In this document: one piece after another, positions 27,497 through 36,032 of the stretch | Layout: every line of letters begins with the position of its first letter | How positions within the stretch are numbered: position 1 is the stretch's first letter | NCBI GenBank assembly: GCA_022763105.1 | Contig: JALEGK010000016.1 | Span: forward strand, 1-64,000 | Source of the DNA: Rickettsiales bacterium | GTDB lineage: Bacteria > Pseudomonadota > Alphaproteobacteria > Rickettsiales > UBA3002 | Reading direction: 5' to 3' | DNA length: 64,000 nt | Notes under the pieces: model-generated | Database searches by the model: none | Told to the model about the DNA's origin: nothing | The model's input: only the letters and a program-made list of their open reading frames with translations | Program-made: the position numbers and the translations under genes

Positions 27497-28645
27497 ATGA
27501 AAACGTCCAAACGCAGTAATATCAGCCCCTTTTATGTCATGGAGGCGTTCACCCAAGCCGAAGAGATCGCCAAAACCGGCGCTGATGTGCTGCATTTATC
27601 GCTGGGCCAACCATCAGAAAAGCCGCCGCATCGCGTACTGGAGCATGTCGCGCATCAGGCCATGCATAATCCGCTTGGCTACACGCTATCGGCAGGTATG
27701 GATTCACTGCGTGAGCGCATCGCGCAACATTACGCCGATGCATACGGCATAGACGTGCCATATCAGCGTGTCTTTATCACGATTGGTTCATCTTCGGCCT
27801 ACATGATGGCTCTGCTCGCCGCATTCGATGAAGGCGATGAGGTCGCATTGGTTGCACCCCATTACCCCGCCAGCCCAAATATGATGCGAGCCTTGGGCCT
27901 GAAGCCCGTTATCATGCGCTCGCGTATGGAAGATAATTACCAGCCAACACGCGCGATGCTAGAGGCTTTGCCAAACAAACCGCAAGGCTTGGTCATTGCG
28001 TCACCATCCAATCCGGCGGGTACCATCATCGACCCGGTAGAACTGCAGGCAGTCGCGGAATATTGTGCCAAGCATGGTATCCGCATTATCTCGGACGAGA
28101 TTTATCACGGCGTGAGTTATGGTGACACGCCAACCGACTGCATTCTCAAGCACTCACATGAGATGATTGTGACCAATAGCTTCTCTAAATATTACCTGCT
28201 GCCGGGTTGGCGCTTAGGCTGGGCGATTATGCCAGAAGATCTGTGCCGCAATGTCGAATCGCTGCTGCAAAATTTCTATATTTCTCCGTCTACACTATCG
28301 CAAATCGCGGCATTGGCGGTGCTTGATTGCACCGATGAGCTGGATCAGGTGGTACAAGGCTATAAGCAAAACCGCGACTGCCTACTGCAGGGGCTGCAAA
28401 ATGCAGGCATGACACGTGTCGCTCCCGCGCAGGGCGCGTTTTACCTCTATGCAGATGTGTCGGAGCTGACGGATGACAGCAAACAATTCTGCAAAGATAT
28501 GTTAGAGAAAACGCATATATGTGCTGTGCCTGGCATCGATTTCGATGCAGAGTTCGGCCATAAATTTGTGAGATTTTCGTATGCGGGGTCGCTTGAGACG
28601 ATGGAAAAAGCCAGCGAACGACTCGCCCGCTGGCTGCACAATTAA
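27497..28645 (+). CDS. Class I/II pyridoxal-phosphate aminotransferase
   Basis: A 382-residue fold type I aminotransferase. Visible are LSLGQPSEKPP near residue 33, the ASPSNPAGTII segment near residue 172, the ISDEIYHGVSYG aspartate/tyrosine region near 200, and the PLP lysine in TNSFSKYYLLPGWRLGW near 232. This is the AspC/AAT-I pattern; the substrate (aspartate, alanine or aromatic) is not clear. The start ATG follows AAGAGCAGC, a passable ribosome site. It stands alone, divergent from the M48 protease gene and converging on rne with a 9-nt gap. Confidence 0.85.
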   Translation: MKTSKRSNISPFYVMEAFTQAEEIAKTGADVLHLSLGQPSEKPPHRVLEHVAHQAMHNPLGYTLSAGMDSLRERIAQHYADAYGIDVPYQRVFITIGSSSAYMMALLAAFDEGDEVALVAPHYPASPNMMRALGLKPVIMRSRMEDNYQPTRAMLEALPNKPQGLVIASPSNPAGTIIDPVELQAVAEYCAKHGIRIISDEIYHGVSYGDTPTDCILKHSHEMIVTNSFSKYYLLPGWRLGWAIMPEDLCRNVESLLQNFYISPSTLSQIAALAVLDCTDELDQVVQGYKQNRDCLLQGLQNAGMTRVAPAQGAFYLYADVSELTDDSKQFCKDMLEKTHICAVPGIDFDAEFGHKFVRFSYAGSLETMEKASERLARWLHN

Positions 28646-28654
28646 GTGATTAAA

Positions 28655-31255
28655 TTATCCTGAGTTACGGCTCCACCAGCCACGACGCTTTGGCTTGTCA
28701 TCATCTTCCTGATCTTCAAAGCTCACCTCGTCAAATTGCTGGGGGCCAACATTTTTCATCACCTTCTCTTCGGCCTGATGATCGCTTGCGGCGATACTAT
28801 CAGACGCATTGATAGGGGTGACGACTGGCTGTTCGGCATCAGAAGAGCCTGACTCAACCTCATCTGGTTTGTCAGATTTCTCTTCGGTCTTTTTGCGACG
28901 TGTGCCGCCACGACGACCACGGCGCGGCTTCTGCGCTTCGCTGTCATCTGCGTCATCATCCGCACTTTCAACCGAATCATCTACCTTCTTGCGGCTACGG
29001 CGAGGCTTGCGCTTTGGCTTTTCCTCTGCGGCCTCGTCAGAGGTCTCTTTCGATTCATTCTCTTCAGACTCAGACTCATCAGAAGCCTCATCTTTACGAC
29101 GATTGCGTCCGCGACCACCGCGACGGCCACGGCGAGGCTTGTCTTTCTTTTCGCGCACTTCCTCTTCGGAATTCTCTTCTGAGGTCTCTTCGTTATCATC
29201 GCCAGAATCATCATCCGAATCATTGTCATCGCGACGATTGCGACCACGACCACCACGACGTCCACGACGAGGCTTTTTCTTGTCTTTATGGTCTTCACGA
29301 TGCAGCACTTCCTTGCCATCCTCACCTGTTTTCATCAGGCGGTAACGGCCAGTCAGCAAGCTATCATCAATGAGTACGATAATGTTCACATCATAATCAT
29401 CTTCGAGCTTCTGAATCATATCGCGACGCTCATTAAGAAGATGCGCCACCACTTCAGCTTGTACACTGATTTTCAGGGTGCTGAATTCACCAGTCGATGC
29501 GACACGCTCAAGCAAACGAATCACTTGAATGGTGACGGTCTCAACCGACTTCACAAAGCCAGAGCCTTCACAATGTGAACAGACATGGCTAGATGATTCG
29601 GCAATCGATGGGCGCAAACGCTGACGCGATAGCTCCATCAGACCAAACGGACTAATGCGGCTCACCTGAATTTTTGCGCGATCAAGCTTTAGCGCTTCTT
29701 TCATCGCACGCTCAAGGTTGCGACGGTTCTTGCCGTAATTCATATCGATAAAGTCAATCACAACCAGACCGGCCAGATCACGTAGACGTAGCTGACGTGC
29801 GACTTCACGCGCTGCTTCCAAGTTGGTCTTAATCGCCGTTTCTTCGACATTACGCTCCGTGGTCGAACGACCAGAGTTCACATCGATTGAAATCAATGCC
29901 TCGGTCTGTTGCAGCACGATTGAACCACCCGAAGGCAGTTTCGCATTCGGCTCATACATGGTTGCCAATTGGTCTTCAATGCCGTGGGCACTAAAGATTG
30001 GCTGCGCATCTTTGTACTGTTTCACACGCGGTGCATGGCTAGGCATGATCATACGCATAAAGGACTTTGCGTCTTTATACGCTTTTTCACCTTGCACCAT
30101 CACCTGCTCAACATCGCTTGAATACAGATCACGGATCGAGCGTTTGATAATATCGCTTTCCTCATAAATGAGGGCAGGGGCGGTAGAGGCCAATGTGTCT
30201 TCACGAATTTGCACCCAAAGCTTCGCCAGATATTCATAATCACGCTTAATCTCAGCCTTGGTACGGTCAATACCAGCGGTACGCACAATCGCGCTTAGCC
30301 CGCGCTTTTGCTTTAGCTCGGCTACAATTTCTTTCAGCTTTTTGCGGTTCTCGCCATTACCAATCTTGCGCGATACACCGCCCGCCTTAGGCGAGTTAGG
30401 CATGAGTACGCAGTAACGACCAGCAAGCGAGATATAGGTGGTAAGTGATACACCCTTATTACCGCGCTCTTCTTTAATCACCTGAACCAGAACGATCTGG
30501 TTACGCTTAATCACTTCTTGAATTTTGTAGCGCTTGAAAGACGAACCTTTGCGACGGCGACGGGTTTCTTCTACGTCATCTTCACTGACGGTTTCTGCCT
30601 CATCATCATCTTCTTCTGTTTCATCATCCGCATCACCTTTAGCTTTAGCGGGTGCTTCGCTCTCTTCATTATCGTTCTCAGCGCTCGCTTCTGCTTCTTC
30701 TGGCTCTTCTTGCGCGTCGTCTTCGACTTTCTCCGATGCCACCACATCTTGCTCAGCGGCTAATGCTTTCACATCTTTGCTTTCCGCCTCGCCCTCATCA
30801 GAAGCGGTTGCTTCTTCCGATTCTTCCGACTCGGTTTCGTTCGCTTCTTCATTCTTGCGGCCGCGACGATGACGACCACGTCCACGCCCACCGCGACGGC
30901 GACCACGTCCGCGACCTTTCTCGCGCGCTTCTAGCTCTTCTTCCTCTTCGGCTTCCTCACGCTCATTTTCTTCACGCTCTTCATCAATCAGGCGCTGCTT
31001 ATCTTCGGTAGGAATCTGATAATAGTCCGGATGAATTTCCGAGAATGGCAAAAAGCCTTGCTTACCGCCGCCATATTCAACAAAGGCAGCCTGAAGGGAA
31101 GGTTCAACTCGGGTAATTTTGGCGAGGTAAATATTACCTTTCACCTGGGTTTTGGAAGAGGTGACAAAGTCAAAATCCTCAATCCGGTCATCATCTGCAA
31201 TCACCACACGGGTTTCATCCGCGTGCTGTGCATCGATTAACATCAATTTCGTCAT
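28655..31255 (-). CDS. rne: Ribonuclease E/G
   Basis: An 866-residue endoribonuclease that starts mRNA decay and processes rRNA and tRNA. The S1 domain (residues ~35-290) is interrupted by a low-complexity insert of ~150 residues, first Arg/Gly-rich (GRGRGRRRGGRGRGRHRRGR), then very acidic; such an insert is known in other alphaproteobacteria. The catalytic region includes ISIDVNSGRST and VVIDFIDM with the metal-binding aspartates, and the zinc link CSHCEGSG. The C-terminal ~230 residues are disordered with three KPRRGRRGG blocks and end in KPKRRGWWSRNSG; in Caulobacter a similar terminal Gly-Trp-Trp peptide binds PNPase. AAGGAG precedes the ATG. A ~440-nt intergenic region upstream holds a leader ORF and hairpin. 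Confidence 0.95.
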   Translation of the reverse strand: MTKLMLIDAQHADETRVVIADDDRIEDFDFVTSSKTQVKGNIYLAKITRVEPSLQAAFVEYGGGKQGFLPFSEIHPDYYQIPTEDKQRLIDEEREENEREEAEEEEELEAREKGRGRGRRRGGRGRGRHRRGRKNEEANETESEESEEATASDEGEAESKDVKALAAEQDVVASEKVEDDAQEEPEEAEASAENDNEESEAPAKAKGDADDETEEDDDEAETVSEDDVEETRRRRKGSSFKRYKIQEVIKRNQIVLVQVIKEERGNKGVSLTTYISLAGRYCVLMPNSPKAGGVSRKIGNGENRKKLKEIVAELKQKRGLSAIVRTAGIDRTKAEIKRDYEYLAKLWVQIREDTLASTAPALIYEESDIIKRSIRDLYSSDVEQVMVQGEKAYKDAKSFMRMIMPSHAPRVKQYKDAQPIFSAHGIEDQLATMYEPNAKLPSGGSIVLQQTEALISIDVNSGRSTTERNVEETAIKTNLEAAREVARQLRLRDLAGLVVIDFIDMNYGKNRRNLERAMKEALKLDRAKIQVSRISPFGLMELSRQRLRPSIAESSSHVCSHCEGSGFVKSVETVTIQVIRLLERVASTGEFSTLKISVQAEVVAHLLNERRDMIQKLEDDYDVNIIVLIDDSLLTGRYRLMKTGEDGKEVLHREDHKDKKKPRRGRRGGRGRNRRDDNDSDDDSGDDNEETSEENSEEEVREKKDKPRRGRRGGRGRNRRKDEASDESESEENESKETSDEAAEEKPKRKPRRSRKKVDDSVESADDDADDSEAQKPRRGRRGGTRRKKTEEKSDKPDEVESGSSDAEQPVVTPINASDSIAASDHQAEEKVMKNVGPQQFDEVSFEDQEDDDKPKRRGWWSRNSG
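28896..29287 (-). repeat. Three Arg/Gly-block coding repeats in rne
   Basis: Three imperfect copies of a ~40-55-nt sequence coding KPRRGRRGG-type blocks, at about 29230-29287, 29097-29150 and 28896-28936 on the minus strand, separated by acidic linkers. The first two copies are closest to each other (both continue RGRNRR). Likely RNA-binding or degradosome linker segments. Confidence 0.7.
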
Positions 31256-31330
31256 GGCGATCTCCTTATGCGAAGCTCACCGCGTATTTGTCTAGCTAGA
31301 GAAGAAAAGAGTTAGTCTCGACACTCACCC

Positions 31331-31378
31331 TCACATCGAAGGGAAGCCCTCGATGAAGCATGTGAATGACGCAAGCAT
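31331..31378 (-). CDS. Putative 15-codon leader peptide upstream of rne
   Basis: ATG at 31378 preceded by GGAGG with a 6-nt spacer, encoding MLASFTCFIEGFPSM and a TGA at 31331. The ribosome site is among the best in the window. The last third of the ORF overlaps a hairpin. Phe-rich (3 of 15 codons). It ends 75 nt before the rne start codon. Too short for the ORF track; translation is inference. Confidence 0.4.
   Translation of the reverse strand: MLASFTCFIEGFPSM
31334..31355 (-). promoter_or_regulatory. Hairpin in the rne leader
   Basis: CATCGA/TCGATG arms continue into GGG/CCC with one bulged base around an AAG-sized loop. No T tract follows on the minus strand, so it is not a terminator. 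It overlaps the end of the leader ORF and could serve as an RNase E-sensing element, as leader hairpins do in enterobacterial rne. Confidence 0.45.
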
Positions 31379-31661
31379 AAAGCACCTCCAGTGCGGCTGG
31401 CATATTCTACATGTGGTGAAGTGTTATACATGAATAAATAACTCTAAATTTCTCTATCAAAACGCGGCAATGGCCTTCGCTTTGTTTGTATTCGTTAATT
31501 CCCATTTAGCTGCCGCAGAGATTCTGTCTAACGTCTGCTCCGCGCAGCTATATATTCGCATTGGCCAGTATTGCCATGCACCTGCACTATAGCAAGGCTT
31601 TTAGCGGTGTCTACCATTAAATGATTGGTCAAAATTCCTGATGATAACTGCCAAAAGAGCG

Positions 31662-31690
31662 TTGATTTACAATAGTTGTGGGAGTTTAGT
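31662..31690 (+). promoter_or_regulatory. Predicted promoter of the amidase gene
   Basis: TTGATT (31662-31667), 17-nt spacer, TTTAGT (31685-31690), then 6 nt to the ATG at 31697, predicting a leaderless start. Confidence 0.45.
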
Positions 31691-31696
31691 AGCGCC

Positions 31697-33058
31697 ATGA
31701 TGTGGCGTCGAATCATTGCAGTTCTCTGTCTGGTCAGTTTTATCTGGCCGGCGACCGGTAGCGCTAACTCGATTATTGCCACCTATGTCGAGGTCTCGCC
31801 AGACAACGAACGTGTTGTTTTTGAAAGCGAAAGCAAGATCAGTATCATTAACCACTTTGGTCTGCAAAGCCCATCTAGACTGGTGATAGATGTTAAGCGG
31901 CTGGATGACGGAAGAGGGGTAGGTTTAAGCAAAGCCTATCGTGGCAGCACACTGAAAAATATACGATTTGGTCAGTATGACCCGCAAACATCACGCATTG
32001 TGATGGACCTTAACCGCATGATCGATAAGCCAAATGTCTACACGTTAGCGCCAAGTGGCAGCAAAAAATGGCGTTTGGTCATCGATATTGACCCGCCAAA
32101 GCGTGTGAGCGCCGCACCCAATTGGCCTAGCCAAGTCACGCCGCGCACCAAGCCGGTTGTGCCGCAACGCATGCCAAGTGCGACGATGCCGCGCCCAACG
32201 AACAAACCTATTCAGCGCCCTGCTTTGCGTAATTATCAGGCCGCCAATAACTCGGCGCGCGAAGTCTCGCGAAATTATCATGAACGCAAAGGTTTCACTG
32301 CCGATGGCTCAGTCCTCGCATTTATTCCCAAGCCCGCGCAAAAACCGCAGCAGCCCGTCGCATACGGATCAAAACCGATTATCATCATCGATGCTGGACA
32401 TGGCGGAAAAGATGTCGGCGCGGTCGCACGTTCTGGTGTCATCGAAAAAGACCTGACCCTAAGCTACGCCAAAGCCATGCGCGACGAATTGCTCAGAACG
32501 GGCCGCTATCAAGTGGCGCTCACCCGTGAAGATGACCGCTTCTTATTCTTGAAAGATCGCGTGCGCATTGCGCGCGGGTATCAGGGCGATGTCTTCATCT
32601 CACTACATGCCGACGCCAACCCCAACCCCAGAGCAGAAGGGGTATCGGTTTATACGTTGTCAGAAGAAGCATCTGACGCTGAATCTGCAGCACTGGCAGC
32701 GCAGGAAAACCAGTCTGATGTGATTGGCGGGATTTCACTCGGTGAAGCCGATGAAGCGGTGGCTGACATATTGATCGATTTGGCCACGCGCGAGACGAAG
32801 AATAAATCCTCTGATTTGGCAGATCAGTTGGTAGCGAATATGGATGCGAACATCCCGCTCATTCGTAATCCTCACCGTTTTGCCGGATTCCGCGTGCTTA
32901 AAGCGCCCGATATCCCCTCGATTCTCATCGAAATGGGCTTTTTGACCAACCCACGTGACGAGCGCCGCCTCATCTCGCGTGGATACCGCCAAAAAGTGGC
33001 ACGATCCGTCGTGCGCGCACTCGATGATTACTTTATCGAACACCCGCTTCGTAATTAG
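31697..33058 (+). CDS. amiC: N-acetylmuramoyl-L-alanine amidase (AmiC-type)
   Basis: A 453-residue periplasmic enzyme that removes stem peptides from peptidoglycan, mainly at the septum. It has a signal peptide (IIAVLCLVSFIWPATGSA), an AMIN domain (residues ~25-125; VFESESKISIINHF, RLVIDVKRL) that targets the wall, a Pro-rich linker, and an amidase_3 domain: IIIDAGHGGKDVGA with zinc His and later Glu in VIEKDLTL, VFISLHADAN with the second His, and the C-terminal SILIEMGFLTNPRDE with the catalytic Glu. The ORF track begins at a TTG at 31676; the ATG at 31697 gives a clean signal peptide and matches the promoter. PBP1A follows 87 nt downstream. Confidence 0.93.
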   Translation: MMWRRIIAVLCLVSFIWPATGSANSIIATYVEVSPDNERVVFESESKISIINHFGLQSPSRLVIDVKRLDDGRGVGLSKAYRGSTLKNIRFGQYDPQTSRIVMDLNRMIDKPNVYTLAPSGSKKWRLVIDIDPPKRVSAAPNWPSQVTPRTKPVVPQRMPSATMPRPTNKPIQRPALRNYQAANNSAREVSRNYHERKGFTADGSVLAFIPKPAQKPQQPVAYGSKPIIIIDAGHGGKDVGAVARSGVIEKDLTLSYAKAMRDELLRTGRYQVALTREDDRFLFLKDRVRIARGYQGDVFISLHADANPNPRAEGVSVYTLSEEASDAESAALAAQENQSDVIGGISLGEADEAVADILIDLATRETKNKSSDLADQLVANMDANIPLIRNPHRFAGFRVLKAPDIPSILIEMGFLTNPRDERRLISRGYRQKVARSVVRALDDYFIEHPLRN

Positions 33059-33110
33059 TGCGACCAATTATCCACATCGGCCGATTTTCGGTTAATTCCT
33101 CCGAATACTA

Positions 33111-33139
33111 CTCGCAATTCTGCCATGCCCTGATAGTAT
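33111..33139 (+). promoter_or_regulatory. Possible promoter of the PBP1A gene
   Basis: A -10-like TAGTAT (33134-33139) lies 6 nt before the ATG; the -35 position (CTCGCA, 33111-33116, 17-nt spacer) is poor. No Shine-Dalgarno sequence is visible, which again suggests a leaderless start. Confidence 0.35.
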
Positions 33140-33145
33140 CACGCC

Positions 33146-35992
33146 ATGCATAGGCTATACAAAATCATCGCATGGTCAGGCGTTTCCCTGATGATGGCCG
33201 CGATCTTCGGATTTATCGCGGCGGCGATGGTGTTCTCGCATTACAGTAAAGACCTGCCATCCTTCAGCAAATTAGCCGTCTATAAGCCGCCGGTTACCAC
33301 GCGTCTTTATGCCGGTGATGATCGCCTTATGGCCGAATACGCGACCGAGAAACGATTATTTGTGCCCATGGTTGCGATTCCTAAGCGTGTGCAACAAGCC
33401 TTTATCGCGGCGGAGGATAAAAACTTCTACACCCATAAAGGCGTCGATATCTTTGGTATCGCCCGTGCCATGCGCGAGAATGTTGCCAATATGGGAACGG
33501 GCCGTTCACTTGTGGGTGGTTCGACCATCACGCAGCAGGTCGTAAAGAACTTCCTGCTCACTAACGAGAAATCCTTTGAGCGTAAAATCAAAGAAGCCAT
33601 ACTCGCTTTCCGCATCAGTAACGTCTACAGCAAAGACCAAATCCTAGAGCTTTACCTCAACGAGATTTATCTGGGCCGTGGTTCGTATGGTGTGGCCGCT
33701 GCCGCGCTCAACTATTTCAACAAAGCGCTTAACGAGCTGGAAACCGAAGAGCTGGCATTGCTCGCCGGAATGCCCAAAGCGCCAGCAAGCTATGACCCAA
33801 CACGTAACTATCAAGGCGCACTTGAGCGCCGTAACTATGTGATCAGCCGCATGGTTGATGATGGCTATGTGACGCCGGAAGAGGGCGCACGTGCCAGTGC
33901 GGCGCCGATTGTGCTAGAAAAACGCGCCGAAGAAGAGGTGGTGACTGCAGACTATTTCTCGGAAGAAGTACGCCGCAAACTCGCCGATATGTATGGTGCG
34001 AATGTGCTCTATGAGGGCGGTTTAACCGTGAAGACCACCGTCAATCCAAAGCTGCAAACCTTTGCAGATGATGCGCTTCGTCATGCGCTGGTGGATTATG
34101 ATCGTCGTTATGGCTATCGCGGTCCGGTCGATAAGCTGAAAACCACCAAAAGCTGGCAGCGCGATTTGAAAGCCAAAATCGAACAGCATGCTGGCGTGCC
34201 TTTGATTGAGACGCAAGAGCTGGCCGTGGTTCTTGGGCTAGAGAAAACCAAAGCCACCATTGGTTTGGCGAATGGGGAGCGTGGTAGCATTCCACTATCA
34301 GAGCTGAAATGGGCGCGCAAAGACCTCAAAGGGTTTGGCTTGGGCGAAGCGATCAAAAAACCAAGCGATGTGCTGGATTTTGGCGATATCATCATCACCA
34401 ACCGCATCAACAAAAAAGCAAAAACCTACGGCCTTTATCAGGTGCCACAAGTCAATGGCGGTATGGTGCTGATGGACCCGCATACGGGTCGCGTCCTTGC
34501 CATGTCCGGTGGCTATGCGTACGAGAATGACGAATTCAACCGCGCCACACAGGCGCGCCGTCAGCCCGGTTCAGCCTTTAAACCATTCGTGTATCTAACC
34601 GCACTCGAGAACGGCTTCTCACCATCCACCATTCTCATGGATGAGCCGATCGAGATTTACCAAGGCCCCGGTAAACCGCTTTGGCGCCCGCAAAATTATG
34701 GTGGCAAATATCTCGGCCCAACCACGCTGCGTGTCGGGCTAGAGAAATCGCGTAACACCATGACGGTCCGCTTGGCACAGATGGTGGGGCTTGGTCGCAT
34801 CATTCAGGTCGGCAAACGCTTTGGCCTGTATGAAGGCAAGGTGCCGCGCAATTATTCTATGGTATTGGGTGCCAAGGAAACCACTCTCATGAAAGTGGTG
34901 ACGGCCTATTCCATGATCGCCAATGGTGGCCGCAAAGTGAGTGCGTCACTGATTGAGCGCATCGATGACCGTGATGGTAAAATTATCTTCCGCCGCGATA
35001 GCCGCCCATGTGCAGGCTGCAAAATCGACCAGCAAAAACCCATTCCGCTGTCAAACATTGCACCGCCGGAAATTGAAGATACACGCGAAATCGTCGTCGA
35101 TCAGCGCATCGCCTTTCAGGTGACATCACTGCTAGAAGGTGTGGTGCGCCGTGGTACTGCTGTGCGTGCCAAGAAAATTGGCAAGCCGCTTGCGGGTAAA
35201 ACCGGAACAACGAACGATAGCCGCGATACATGGTTCGTGGGCTTCTCCCCTGATCTGGTTGCCGGTATCTATATCGGTTATGACCAGCCAAAGAGCTTGG
35301 GTAAAAAAGAAACCGGAAGCCGCGTGGCACTGCCCGGCTTTATCGAGGCGATGGATGCCGCACTCAAAGATCAGCCCGCGCGCCCATTCCGCATCCCGCC
35401 GGGTGTGCGCATGATGCAGGTCGATCGCAAAACAGGTCTGCCGCCTTATCCGGGTTATGCAGGTGGCCAGCTGATTGCCGAGGCATTCTTGGTTGGTGGC
35501 AACATCTATAAGCCGCCATTACCAGATGGTGAGCAAGAAATCGAAGAGCCGGTGCATTACACCTATAGCTCGATTGCTGGCGCCGATGAAAAAGACGGAT
35601 TCGATCCGCATGAAGGCTGGCAAGATAGCTCGCATTACATGACGCCGGATGAAGCACGCCGCCGCGATATGGATTTCCAGATGCAATATCGCCGCCCAAT
35701 TCAAGGACAACAGCAGCAACCGCAACAGCGCACCGCTTATCCGGGCTTTGAGAATACCCCGCAATCCTATCAGCAACAGCAGATGGAAACGCTCAATGGT
35801 GTGCAGGTGACCACACCCGCACCGCCGCCGCCAGCTGGTTATAATGTCAATGCGCGCCCAAATCCATACACCCCGCAAAACGCGCCAGTAGCGCCGCCAC
35901 CAAACCCGTATGATGTGCGTCGCGAGCCAGTGCGTTCTGGTGGCTATAACCGCGATAGCGCGGCAAGCGTAGGCACGGGCGGTCTGTACTGA
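33146..35992 (+). CDS. mrcA: Penicillin-binding protein 1A, bifunctional
   Basis: A 948-residue class A PBP anchored by one N-terminal TM (VSLMMAAIFGFIAAAMVF) that polymerises and cross-links peptidoglycan in the periplasm. The GT51 domain has AAEDKNFYTHKGVD with the catalytic Glu near residue 92 and GGSTITQQVVKN. An OB-like insert lies between ~residues 290 and 430. The transpeptidase has SAFKPFVYL (SxxK), EKSRNTM (SxN) and GKTGTTND (KTG). After residue ~830 comes a tail rich in Gln, Pro, Tyr and Asn, probably disordered in the periplasm and longer than in E. coli PBP1A. The gene lies between amiC and prfB, all on the plus strand. Confidence 0.95.
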   Translation: MHRLYKIIAWSGVSLMMAAIFGFIAAAMVFSHYSKDLPSFSKLAVYKPPVTTRLYAGDDRLMAEYATEKRLFVPMVAIPKRVQQAFIAAEDKNFYTHKGVDIFGIARAMRENVANMGTGRSLVGGSTITQQVVKNFLLTNEKSFERKIKEAILAFRISNVYSKDQILELYLNEIYLGRGSYGVAAAALNYFNKALNELETEELALLAGMPKAPASYDPTRNYQGALERRNYVISRMVDDGYVTPEEGARASAAPIVLEKRAEEEVVTADYFSEEVRRKLADMYGANVLYEGGLTVKTTVNPKLQTFADDALRHALVDYDRRYGYRGPVDKLKTTKSWQRDLKAKIEQHAGVPLIETQELAVVLGLEKTKATIGLANGERGSIPLSELKWARKDLKGFGLGEAIKKPSDVLDFGDIIITNRINKKAKTYGLYQVPQVNGGMVLMDPHTGRVLAMSGGYAYENDEFNRATQARRQPGSAFKPFVYLTALENGFSPSTILMDEPIEIYQGPGKPLWRPQNYGGKYLGPTTLRVGLEKSRNTMTVRLAQMVGLGRIIQVGKRFGLYEGKVPRNYSMVLGAKETTLMKVVTAYSMIANGGRKVSASLIERIDDRDGKIIFRRDSRPCAGCKIDQQKPIPLSNIAPPEIEDTREIVVDQRIAFQVTSLLEGVVRRGTAVRAKKIGKPLAGKTGTTNDSRDTWFVGFSPDLVAGIYIGYDQPKSLGKKETGSRVALPGFIEAMDAALKDQPARPFRIPPGVRMMQVDRKTGLPPYPGYAGGQLIAEAFLVGGNIYKPPLPDGEQEIEEPVHYTYSSIAGADEKDGFDPHEGWQDSSHYMTPDEARRRDMDFQMQYRRPIQGQQQQPQQRTAYPGFENTPQSYQQQQMETLNGVQVTTPAPPPPAGYNVNARPNPYTPQNAPVAPPPNPYDVRREPVRSGGYNRDSAASVGTGGLY

Positions 35993-35997
35993 CCGGC

Positions 35998-36026
35998 TTG
36001 ACAATCGCACGTCTCACCCGCATATA
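35998..36026 (+). promoter_or_regulatory. Predicted promoter of prfB
   Basis: Consensus TTGACA (35998-36003), 17-nt spacer, CATATA (36021-36026), 6 nt before the ATG at 36033. The expected start is at or beside the ATG. Confidence 0.6.
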
Positions 36027-36032
36027 TCCGTC

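Larger units (their letters stand above)
31256..31696. other. 441-nt intergenic region between divergent rne and amidase genes
   Basis: The only gene-free stretch above 300 nt. It holds the amidase promoter at its right end and, on the minus strand, a probable long rne leader: a 15-codon ORF (31331-31378), a hairpin (31334-31355), and AT-rich sequence with -10-like hexamers (TATAAC near 31433-31428 and TAGAAT nearer rne) that could start rne transcription. I see no tRNA or other known RNA fold. Long leaders are typical for rne because RNase E regulates its own message. Confidence 0.6.

Noticed and set aside
28809-29345. 178-residue plus-strand ORF (Ser/Arg-rich) opposite rne
   Set aside because: Antisense shadow of the low-complexity RNase E tail; composition mirrors the rne codons and there is no ribosome site.
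31528-31782. 84-residue minus-strand ORF in the rne-amiC intergenic region
   Set aside because: No ribosome site, overlaps the amidase signal-peptide codons and promoter, and has no recognisable features.
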